From JANYHF01 sp031393505 (GTDB lineage Bacteria > Pseudomonadota > Alphaproteobacteria > Rhizobiales > Hyphomicrobiaceae): a DNA stretch of 13,965 bases. The stretch spans positions 1 through 13,965 of the forward strand of contig JANMVX010000370.1 in assembly GCA_031393505.1 (NCBI GenBank). Direction: 5' to 3'. The stretch's first letter is position 1; each line of letters begins with the position of its first letter. Of the stretch, positions 7,791 to 13,965 are shown piece by piece. The notes beneath the pieces were generated by a model. The model did no database searches. It was not told the origin of the DNA and worked only from the letters and a program-made list of their open reading frames with translations. The translations under genes were made by a program, and so were the position numbers.

Positions 7791-8030
7791 CTAGGTGCGC
7801 AAAACCATTGCCGTCGTGCTGGCGGCGAGGCAGGCTGCAACGACCACATTGGCAATAGGGCCCATATCGGCCTGCGTAGCGGCAATCCATTGGCTGCCGA
7901 AAATGCCGCCGAGGCCGCCCGCGAGCGCGTTGAAGAACCAACCGTAGCCCTCGCCGCTAAACATGAAGCCCAGGAACGAGCCGACGAACGCGCCGACGAC
8001 GAGTGCGAACATAACCGAATTCGGATCCAT
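7791..8030 (-). CDS. small glycine-rich membrane protein, GlsB/YeaQ-like
   Basis: A 79-residue hydrophobic protein with three likely membrane segments (about 6-23, 30-49 and 57-77) and many small residues: GAFVGSFLG, GGLGGIFGS. Size, three-segment layout and glycine spacing resemble the transglycosylase-associated GlsB/YeaQ/YmgE stress proteins, but the match is by pattern only and the function is unknown even in that family. The ATG at 8028-8030 has GGAGGA 8 bases upstream, a strong ribosome site that supports a real gene. It is transcribed away from the patatin gene, with 218 bp between them, and meets the IolY-like gene tail to tail. Confidence 0.7.
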   Translation of the reverse strand: MDPNSVMFALVVGAFVGSFLGFMFSGEGYGWFFNALAGGLGGIFGSQWIAATQADMGPIANVVVAACLAASTTAMVLRT

Positions 8031-8248
8031 GACCTAAGTCCTCCAGCTGGCATCGCAGCTGCGATGCGATCTCGCCAGAAGGGAATGCAAGGGGCGGGCC
8101 AATTGGCCACACTCCCGGCCCGCTCCGTTGACGTCGCTTCGACCACATTGAGCGGGGCCTACAACTGTGCTTTATGCCAGTTCAGAGAAGTTGCCGCGAG
8201 CCTTCCGGGCGGGCTGGGCATTGCGTATTTTGTAGGGGGGTATCGCCG

Positions 8249-10633
8249 ATGGACGGTCTCAATCGGGTCATGGCGTTCATTACGCAGTTTGTCACCCCTA
8301 TCTACGTTCTGCGCGGCCCCATCATAGCCGTTATCATCGGTTCGGTGCTGTTGGCGCTCCCTGACCAGTCGCTGGAAATTATGCGCGCGCTGGCGTTGGA
8401 CCGTGGCCGCTTCATGCCGCAGGTCATCCTGGCTTACACAACCCTGTTCGTGGCCGGTCTGTTCATCTGGTATCTTAGCCGGCAACTCACCTACCGTTGG
8501 CAGCCGGAAAACGTCGCCGAAGGCTCCGTTACGGGCTTTCTTTTGCGCTGGTTGCCGCGCGTTCTGGGCGCCGCGCCGATGTTCGCCGCGGCGCTCGGCC
8601 AATGGCGCGCCGGGCAGCTCTTGACGCCAATCGAGATCTCGCCCTGGATCGAGTCTGTGATGCCGGACTTGGTGCCGACCATCCGCGCCACTGCTGACGA
8701 ATATGCCTTTGCCCGTCAATTGTTGATAGCTGGCGCGTTCATAGCCCTGGCGCTGGGCTTCCTCGTATTGGTGCTGACATTTCTGCGTACGGCAGGCAAG
8801 AATGTACAGAAGCACGATGATCCCAACCCGTGGGTCTACGGCCTGCCGGTACGGTTGTTTTTCTATGCGCTGACCATCGCTTTGGTGCTCGCTTTCTCAG
8901 CCTTCTTCTTCGGCGATCCCACCAAATATGGGCTGTTAGCCAACCAGCTCGGCACCTTCGCCATCTTCAACCTGTTCCTGATGTGCTTCACTTTCTTCAT
9001 GACGGTGGTGACCAACATCTACGACCGCACGCATTTTCCCGCGATGTCACTGATCATTATCGTGGGGCTGCTGGCAACGATGTTCGATCTTAACGACAAC
9101 CACGAAATCCGCACCCTGAAGACCGGGTTCAAGGCGCTGCCGAACTCGGCCCAGGCGTTCAAGGATTGGCTGGATAGCCGTCCGGACCGCGCCTACTTCA
9201 AGGCCAGGGGCGAACCCTACCCAATCTACCTTGTGGCGGCCGAGGGTGGTGGGCTTTATGCCGCCCAGCACGCGGCATTGACCCTGGGGCGGATGCAGGA
9301 TCGCTGCCCGGCCTTCGCCCAGCACATCTTCGCCATCAGCGCGGTCTCTGGCGGCGGGCTTGGAGCGGCGGTGTTCTCCTCGCTGGTGAAGCAGAAGAAC
9401 CCGAGCGTCGCCGAGCCGAAGTGCGCTTTCGGCCCGCAATCGCCGGGCTGGTACGAGCAGCGCTCGAACGACTTCCTCGGCCGTGATTTCATAGCGCCAC
9501 TGGCGGCCGCCGGCTTCTTCCCGGACTTTTTGCAACGCGCAATTCCGTTCCCGATCAAGCAGTTTGACCGCGCCCGTGCGCTTGAGGCCGCATTCGAGCG
9601 CGCCTGGAGCGAATCCATGCCCGAGGCAACGCAGAACCCCTTCGTCGGCAGCTACTACGACCACTGGAAGCCCACTGGCGCCGCACCGGCAGTGGTGCTG
9701 AACGCGGCCCAGGTGTCGACTGGCATCCGCACCATCATCACGCCGTTCCGATTCTTCCAGGAAGGTTCGGCGCGCTTGCAGATCTTCAATTCGGTGGTGC
9801 GCGCCGACATTCCGCTGAGCACTGCCGTGGGCATCGGTTCGCGCTTCCCCTGGGTGCTGCCGGCGGCCTCGTGGCGGCGCGGCGTGGAGCAGTACCGCTT
9901 TGTCGACGGGGCTTACTTCGAGTCATCTGGCATAGATACAGCGCACGATCTGGTGACCCTGCTGGAAGACTACGTGGCTCAGGAAAGGGAGCTCGGTCAC
10001 CCCGATCCCGACGTGCGCGTCCAGTTGATGGTGCTCACGCCGGACGACGCCTTGCAGGATCCGGTCAACACGCCAAACGCCACCAAGCTGCGCGAGGCGG
10101 CCACCGCCCGCACCGGCTGGGACGAGCTGATGAGCCCGATGCTCACCTTGCTCAACACCCGTTCGGAACGCGGCCTGGTCTCGCTCGGTCGCGAGTTCCG
10201 AAAATTCTGCCCCGACTGCATCCGCGACCGCGCCGACCGCCGCGTCTACGCTGGTCTCGACGGGGACGCGCGCGTGTTCCGACTCAACTTTACGGACTTC
10301 CCGCTGACGCTCGGCTGGCATCTGTCGCACGTGGCGCAAAACCTGATTTCGGCCCACAGCGGCTATCCGGACCGCTGCTTTGCTGCGCGTGCCTCAATTA
10401 CGTCCGGCTGGCAATGGGCCGCCCAGGTGCTGAACGAGAACAACTGCACGGCCTGTGCAATGATGTATTCGTTGACTGGACGCGCCAAGGAGCTGGAGGC
10501 GATTGCACCAACCCTGCAATCGGCGTCCGAGGCGCTCAAGAAGGGGCCAATCGCAAAGTCCTTGGAATTATGCCGCGGCGCCGGCGCCGCCAGCGAAAAT
10601 CCGACCTATTCGATCCCGAGGCCGGGTCCCTAG
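8249..10633 (+). CDS. polytopic membrane protein with C-terminal patatin-like lipase domain
   Basis: A 794-residue protein. The N-terminal 300 residues hold about six or seven membrane segments (near 16-37, 56-77, 100-116, 157-179, 201-221, 234-256 and 264-281). The C-terminal half is a patatin-like serine hydrolase: YLVAAEGGGLYAA (327-339) is the oxyanion-hole glycine loop, SAVSGGGLG (364-372) holds the nucleophile Ser367, and FVDGAYFES (551-559) gives the catalytic Asp553 of the Ser-Asp dyad. The residue two before the serine is Ala, not the usual Gly. It probably hydrolyses membrane lipids or acyl esters at the membrane; substrate unknown. The C-terminal part is Cys-bearing (for example FCPDC and NCTAC). 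Start at 8249 follows AGGGGGG at 8 bases; an in-frame ATG at 8174 would add 25 unlikely residues. No CD-NTase or other defence gene is adjacent. Confidence 0.85.
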   Translation: MDGLNRVMAFITQFVTPIYVLRGPIIAVIIGSVLLALPDQSLEIMRALALDRGRFMPQVILAYTTLFVAGLFIWYLSRQLTYRWQPENVAEGSVTGFLLRWLPRVLGAAPMFAAALGQWRAGQLLTPIEISPWIESVMPDLVPTIRATADEYAFARQLLIAGAFIALALGFLVLVLTFLRTAGKNVQKHDDPNPWVYGLPVRLFFYALTIALVLAFSAFFFGDPTKYGLLANQLGTFAIFNLFLMCFTFFMTVVTNIYDRTHFPAMSLIIIVGLLATMFDLNDNHEIRTLKTGFKALPNSAQAFKDWLDSRPDRAYFKARGEPYPIYLVAAEGGGLYAAQHAALTLGRMQDRCPAFAQHIFAISAVSGGGLGAAVFSSLVKQKNPSVAEPKCAFGPQSPGWYEQRSNDFLGRDFIAPLAAAGFFPDFLQRAIPFPIKQFDRARALEAAFERAWSESMPEATQNPFVGSYYDHWKPTGAAPAVVLNAAQVSTGIRTIITPFRFFQEGSARLQIFNSVVRADIPLSTAVGIGSRFPWVLPAASWRRGVEQYRFVDGAYFESSGIDTAHDLVTLLEDYVAQERELGHPDPDVRVQLMVLTPDDALQDPVNTPNATKLREAATARTGWDELMSPMLTLLNTRSERGLVSLGREFRKFCPDCIRDRADRRVYAGLDGDARVFRLNFTDFPLTLGWHLSHVAQNLISAHSGYPDRCFAARASITSGWQWAAQVLNENNCTACAMMYSLTGRAKELEAIAPTLQSASEALKKGPIAKSLELCRGAGAASENPTYSIPRPGP

Positions 10634-10832
10634 ACTGGCGCCCGCTGCGACCGCCGTACAGGAGACGGACGAGATCGCCAATTGGAGCCGCAATGGCGTG
10701 GTGCGCAGGCGTTGATCAGCGCGCCAAGTGACTGACCTAAAATCTGCAACATTGAACTTGCACAGCACCTAAAATTTCTGTTGCATGAGTGGCCAAGTGA
10801 AAAGTCCCCTATTTCCATTGGAGGAGGCGCGC

Positions 10833-11042
10833 ATGCGAGTTGTTCTCAAGACCAGCCTGCTAGTCTTTGCGCTGACGTTTGCGGCGACAGATGCGAACGC
10901 GTGGTACTGTACGGCCGCAGCCAAGATTGGCGCGTCCGGCTGGGGATTCAATTTTTTCCAGGTCGAGTCGGAAAAGAGCGCCCTGAAAATGTGCCGCCTG
11001 ACGTCCAAGGGGAAGCGTTGCCGGATCACCAGCTGTTGGTAG
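10833..11042 (+). CDS. small secreted four-cysteine protein
   Basis: A 69-residue protein with a Sec-type signal peptide: MRVVLK, a hydrophobic core LLVFALTFAA and a likely cut after ANA at residue 23. The mature part of about 46 residues starts WYCTAAAK and has four cysteines (26, 54, 63, 68), enough for two disulfides, in the pattern WYC-A-GWG-ALKMC-KRC-ITSC. This loosely recalls DUF4189-type small periplasmic domains, a weak resemblance. The ATG at 10833 has GGAGGAG 6 bases upstream; ATG 10785 is in frame but would bury the signal peptide. It lies 199 bp behind the patatin gene on the same strand; that gap shows nothing recognisable. Function unknown. Confidence 0.75.
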   Translation: MRVVLKTSLLVFALTFAATDANAWYCTAAAKIGASGWGFNFFQVESEKSALKMCRLTSKGKRCRITSCW

Positions 11043-11125
11043 CTTGATCTGCGTTGCGTCGCTGCCATCGGGCCTGACGGAAGGTTCGTGTTTTGAGCGT
11101 TGTCGCAGTGTGACCCATCGCCCCC

Positions 11126-12208
11126 TTACGCCCCTGCCGGCAGGAAGAAAAACGCCAGCGCCAGCAACAGGTACACGCCCAGCAGCATCGCCCCCTCCAG
11201 CCAATTTGTCTCGCCGTCGCGCGCCACGCTGGCCGTGATCAGCGCCGCCCCGATCAGCCCCACCAGCTCGAGCGGGCGGTGGATGACGAGATCCATGGGT
11301 TGCCCCATCAGAAACGAGGCGATCACCAGCACCGGCGCCACCAGCAGCGCAATCTGTATCGTCGCCCCGAGCGCGATCTGGATCGACAGGTCCATCTTGT
11401 TCTTGAGCGCGAAGACGCTGGCGGCATGCTCGGCCGCATTGCCCACGATCGGGATAATGATCAGCCCCGCGAACACTTCGGTGAGGCCGAGCTGGCGCGA
11501 AAACCCCTCCAGCGAGCCGACCAGGATTTCCGACAGCCACGCGACGGCTACGGTCGCCACCGCCAGCGTGCCGAGGCTGCGCTTGACAGGCCAGGTCGGC
11601 CCCTCATGCGGCTCGTCGGAGATCGAGATCAGGTCCTTGTGCGTGACCAGCGAGAAGATGAGATTGCCGACATAGAGCGCAACCAGCACCGCGCTGGCCG
11701 CAAGCGCGAAATGCGCATCGCCGATCAGTGCATTGCCGGGCGCCACACCCCCAAACCGCTCGGTGAGATCGAACATGGCAGGCACCAGGAAGGCGATCAT
11801 GACAATGACTAAGAGACTCGACAGCGCGCCGGCGATCTCCTTGTTGAAGGTCTGCTTTTGGTAGCGCAAGCCGCCGAGGAACAGCGCCAGGCCCAGCACC
11901 AGCAGCATGTTGGAGATCATCGATCCCGTGATGCTAGCCTTCACGACCTCGATTTTTCCGGCGCGCAAGGCAAAGAACGCGATGATCAGCTCGGTGGCGT
12001 TGCCGAAAGTGGCGTTCAGTAGCCCGCCAACAGTGGGGCCGGTCTGCACCGAGAGGTTTTCGGTCGCCTGCCCGATCATCGCCGCGATGGGTACGATGGC
12101 GAACGCCGCCGAGACGAACAGAACCCAGTCGGCCGGATGGACGATGTACGCGAGCACGGCGGTGATGGGGACGAAGATGAGCAGCCAGTTGAGCGAGGGC
12201 GTGGGCAC
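11126..12208 (-). CDS. cax: calcium/proton antiporter, CAX family
   Basis: A 360-residue integral membrane cation exchanger, about 10-11 membrane segments. Both family alpha-repeat signatures are present: GNATELIIAFFALRAGKIEVVKA (from residue 69, Glu73) and GNAAEHASVFALKNKMDLS-like sequence from 256 (Glu260); these paired acidic residues carry the exchanged ion. An acidic cytoplasmic stretch, SISDEPHEG, lies near 196-203 between the two halves. CAX proteins use the proton gradient to expel Ca2+ (sometimes Mn2+ or Na+). The start is GTG at 12206-12208, with AGGA about 10 bases upstream; no upstream ATG in frame gives membrane-protein sequence. It converges on the small secreted gene, 83 bp apart. 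Length fits the bacterial family. Confidence 0.9.
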   Translation of the reverse strand: MPTPSLNWLLIFVPITAVLAYIVHPADWVLFVSAAFAIVPIAAMIGQATENLSVQTGPTVGGLLNATFGNATELIIAFFALRAGKIEVVKASITGSMISNMLLVLGLALFLGGLRYQKQTFNKEIAGALSSLLVIVMIAFLVPAMFDLTERFGGVAPGNALIGDAHFALAASAVLVALYVGNLIFSLVTHKDLISISDEPHEGPTWPVKRSLGTLAVATVAVAWLSEILVGSLEGFSRQLGLTEVFAGLIIIPIVGNAAEHAASVFALKNKMDLSIQIALGATIQIALLVAPVLVIASFLMGQPMDLVIHRPLELVGLIGAALITASVARDGETNWLEGAMLLGVYLLLALAFFFLPAGA

Positions 12209-12292
12209 GATGCGGCGGTCCTGGATGAAGGGGGCGGGCGGTTTACGGCGGGTGCGGAGGTGTAGCGGATTTGGCGGCCGGTGTCGCTAGCT

Positions 12293-12422
12293 GGTGTCAG
12301 GAACTTATTGCGCTTGTACGGACGTATGGCGAAGGCCGTTGGCCCGGGCGCAATAAGTGCCTGACACCCAGTCCGGTGCAGACTGGGCGTCAGGCACTTG
12401 CGAAGGGCAAGTTCCTGACACC
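12293..12422. repeat. REP/BIME-like cluster of GTGTCAGG inverted repeats
   Basis: Four copies of a short unit in alternating orientation. The 21 bases at 12293-12313 (GGTGTCAGGAACTT then ATTGCGC) pair with 12348-12368 with one mismatch. AAGTGCCTGAC (12355-12365) pairs with 12389-12399, enclosing CCCAGTC (12367-12373) paired with 12381-12387 around a 7-base loop. A last AAGTTCCTGACACC (12409-12422) exactly complements 12293-12306. Such units resemble REP elements mobilised by Y1 (RAYT) transposases; no transposase gene is in the window. Confidence 0.85.
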
Positions 12423-12450
12423 GGGACATGGCTGTGCCTTCCGCCCCCAA

Positions 12451-12606
12451 CGACGGCGTTCCGCGTCCGGCGGCCGGCGCGCGGTTACGCGTGTCGCCGG
12501 GCGCTCTCTTGCTGGTCGCTGGCGACTCCCGTAACCGGGAGCCGGCCGCCAGCGACGGAGTTCCGCGTCCGGCGGCCGGCGCGCGGTTACGCGTGTCGCC
12601 GGGCGC
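12451..12606. repeat. two 54-bp GC-rich direct repeats with a hairpin spacer
   Basis: Positions 12451-12504 and 12553-12606 are identical except for one base (12457 C, 12559 A), a 102-bp period. The spacer is mostly an imperfect inverted repeat: TCGCTGGCG (12516-12524) with 12547-12555 and CTCCCG (12526-12531) with 12536-12541, loop TAAC. A 13-base direct repeat, GACATGGCTGTGC, brackets the block (12425-12437 and 12616-12628). Two copies are too few for a CRISPR array, and no coding sense was found. Confidence 0.85.
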
Positions 12607-12903
12607 AACAAAAAAGACATGGCTGTGCGCTGGCTGAACCCTGTTTCGAACCCATCGGGGTGCGGGGCTGCCGAATGCCGCGAAAGTTTGTAGTGAAGTG
12701 CGGCACCCGGCCGCCCCGCCAACGTTTTTTCGATCCTCCGTCGCCTTTGCTGTGGGCTGCTCCACTCCGGGGAATCTCACCCCCGGAAGGCGACGTCGGT
12801 CGCTGGCTCCAAGGTGTGCGGCACCCGGCGCCAGTCGCTGCCCTTCCCCAGCAGATCGAGACGCCCTCGAGTGCATCCCCGTAGAAGAAGGTGAGTAGAA
12901 TGT
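12607..12903. other. intergenic stretch with no recognisable gene
   Basis: Open frames here are GC-rich, Pro/Arg-heavy and lack ribosome sites or family motifs, so I read the stretch as non-coding. It holds a short direct repeat, GTGCGGCACCCGG at 12698-12710 and 12816-12828, and AACCCTGTTTC at 12637-12647, whose exact reverse complement is at 12937-12947. Confidence 0.6.
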
Positions 12904-12942
12904 AGTATATATTTTATATACTGTTAAGTTGTTTCTGAAACA
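12904..12942. promoter_or_regulatory. paired AT-rich palindromes upstream of the RTX gene
   Basis: AGTATATA-TTT-TATATACT (12904-12922) is a perfect 8-base inverted repeat, and TGTTTC-T-GAAACA (12930-12942) a perfect 6-base one. They lie in the only AT-rich patch of the window, about 165-205 bases before the sigma-54 promoter, a usual distance for an enhancer-binding activator site. The role is inference; no known operator is matched. Confidence 0.4.
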
Positions 12943-13106
12943 GGGTTAATTTGTGCTGTTTATACTCGGCTGCCGCTAACGGACCTGCAGACGGGCGCGG
13001 TCTGGTCAGGCCATCGCTGGCGGGAGCCGATTGACGAATTGGACGGGTGACGAGACGCGCACACCAAGGATGAATTCAAGTTGCCCGACACGACGCTCAC
13101 AGATGT

Positions 13107-13123
13107 TTGGCACGCAACTTGCT
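13107..13123 (+). promoter_or_regulatory. sigma-54 (RpoN) promoter for the RTX gene
   Basis: TTGGCACG-CAAC-TTGCT matches the sigma-54 consensus TGGCACG-N4-TTGCW exactly. The invariant GG (13109-13110) and GC (13121-13122) are 12 bases apart, as required for the -24/-12 elements. Transcription would start near 13133, about 40 bases before the RTX start codon. It reads toward that gene. An enhancer-binding activator would be needed; none is encoded in the window. Confidence 0.75.
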
Positions 13124-13174
13124 TAATTCCAAGCATCGGCGCCCGGCCAAGGGCGACACCAAAAGGAGTGCACC

Positions 13175-13965
13175 ATGACTGTTTCTTTCCTTCCCGGCAC
13201 CACGGGTAACGATGTCCTCGACGTAGCGACGGGCGCTTCGCCGCTTCTGGACTACTCGGCAGCCAGCCAAACAGTCTTTATACTGCTCCAGGAGCAAGAT
13301 TCCACCGGCTGGGCGCCGCAAGGGTCCAGCACCACGGTCGATGCGGTTCTCACCGCGCACGGCTATGCCGGCGATACGCCCGTGGGCGTCGCCTACGGCG
13401 CCGAGATCGGTCTCGACGCGCTGATCGGCATCAATAGCGTGATCACCGGCGCGGGGAACGACGTCGTTGTCGACAACGCCGCCGCCAACTTCATCGATAC
13501 GGGCGCCGGTGATGACTCGCTTTGGCTCCGCCGCGGCGGCGCGGACACCGTTTTTGGCGGCGCCGGCGACGATTCGTTCCAGCAGGACACATATTTTACA
13601 GCAGGTGAGGTCCTTGATGGCGGCGCCGGACGGGACTCGCTGTTCATCAATGTCTACGAAGGCACAGACCCGGTGGTCGATCTTACGAAGGCCACGATCA
13701 GGAATTTCGAAGAAATCTACATCTCATACAACGAAGTCCGCATGACGAGCCAGATGATCAATGGATTCGAACGGGTCGGCGGCTATGGCGTCATCGATCT
13801 CACCGATCGCGGGGCGGTGATCGCAAAGGGCGAAGTAATGTTCGCCACCCTGCAGATGGCCGATGGCGGTCAGCTGCTCGATTTCAGCCAGGCGACCTAT
13901 CAGGGCGAATTCATCCACGGTGGGACCGGCAACGACACGATCATAGCCGGCTATAATGTCGATGC
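13175..13965 (+). CDS. RTX-type calcium-binding-repeat protein (3' end missing)
   Basis: 263 codons are visible without a stop; the gene runs off the window. The ATG at 13175-13177 has AAGGAG 7 bases upstream. There is no signal peptide, as expected for type I secretion. Glycine/aspartate nonapeptide-like units (GGxGxDxUx) occur at TGAGNDVVV (91-99), TGAGDDSLW (109-117), GGAGDDSFQ (128-136), GGAGRDSLF (149-157) and GGTGNDTII (249-257); an N-terminal GTTGNDVLD (8-16) is a further weak unit. They bind Ca2+ outside the cell. The units are scattered and separated by beta-rich stretches such as VVDLTKATIRNFEEIYIS, so the visible part looks like an RTX adhesin or large surface protein and not a protease. 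No catalytic domain is visible. A sigma-54 promoter lies directly upstream. Type I secretion genes are not in the window. Confidence 0.85.
   Translation, partial: MTVSFLPGTTGNDVLDVATGASPLLDYSAASQTVFILLQEQDSTGWAPQGSSTTVDAVLTAHGYAGDTPVGVAYGAEIGLDALIGINSVITGAGNDVVVDNAAANFIDTGAGDDSLWLRRGGADTVFGGAGDDSFQQDTYFTAGEVLDGGAGRDSLFINVYEGTDPVVDLTKATIRNFEEIYISYNEVRMTSQMINGFERVGGYGVIDLTDRGAVIAKGEVMFATLQMADGGQLLDFSQATYQGEFIHGGTGNDTIIAGYNVD

Noticed and set aside
8249..10633. Patatin effector of a CBASS-type defence system
   Set aside because: No CD-NTase, Cap2/Cap3 or other defence gene is adjacent; neighbours are housekeeping membrane genes and the protein is multi-pass, unlike CapV.
10781..11047. Alternative 88-codon frame over the small secreted protein
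   Set aside because: It starts with TTG without a good ribosome site and has no signal peptide; the frame beginning at 10833 has both.
12293..12368. Insertion-sequence ends
   Set aside because: The inverted repeats enclose only 34 bases and no transposase; alternating short units fit a REP/BIME cluster better.
12451..12606. Possible CRISPR repeats
   Set aside because: Only two copies, 54 bp long with a self-complementary spacer, and no cas genes nearby.
12357..12884. 175-codon plus-strand frame in the repeat-rich intergenic block
   Set aside because: It translates straight through REP-like and duplicated units, is Pro/Arg-rich and has no ribosome site; the internal protein repeat only reflects the DNA duplication.
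13032..13070. Sigma-70 promoter starting at TTGACG
   Set aside because: No acceptable -10 element at 16-18 bases; the sigma-54 site downstream explains expression better.
13097..13360. 87-codon minus-strand frame at the RTX start
   Set aside because: Antisense to the RTX start and the sigma-54 promoter, with no motif.

Overview
The window is GC-rich (AT-rich only near 12.9 kb). It carries a Tat-dependent sugar-binding protein, an alphaproteobacterial-looking inositol locus and dispersed palindromic intergenic repeats, so an alphaproteobacterium, probably of the Hyphomicrobiales, is the best guess. No rRNA, tRNA, CRISPR array, transposase or phage gene was seen.

Region 1 (1-7787) is a sugar or cyclitol catabolism locus in two divergent arms that meet at 5169-5249. 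The leftward arm reads iolC (PfkB kinase), iolB (5-deoxy-glucuronate isomerase), a class II aldolase of the IolJ/KbaY kind, a SorC-type regulator, then an ABC substrate-binding protein cut by the window start. The rightward arm reads two different Gfo/Idh/MocA dehydrogenases. Together they can import a sugar or cyclitol, oxidise it, isomerise and phosphorylate the ring-opened product and cleave it. The dehydratase (iolE), the hydrolase (iolD) and the semialdehyde dehydrogenase (iolA) are not in the window. A related, strongly palindromic repeat of about 200-220 bp sits directly behind the first gene of each arm (3958-4179 and 6390-6592).

Region 2 (7791-12208) holds unrelated envelope and membrane genes: a 79-residue Gly-rich membrane protein, a large polytopic membrane protein with a C-terminal patatin-like lipase domain, a 69-residue secreted four-cysteine protein, and a CAX-type calcium/proton antiporter.

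Region 3 (12209-13965) starts with almost 1 kb that I read as non-coding: a REP/BIME-like cluster of GTGTCAGG-type inverted repeats, a duplicated 54-bp GC-rich unit with a hairpin in the spacer, and two AT-rich palindromes. An excellent match to the sigma-54 promoter consensus follows, about 50 bp before an RTX-type calcium-binding-repeat protein that runs off the window end.

The most interesting items are the sigma-54 promoter in front of the RTX gene, the membrane-embedded patatin protein, the mirrored repeats in the inositol locus, and the repeat-rich intergenic block. I found no clear new multi-gene system.
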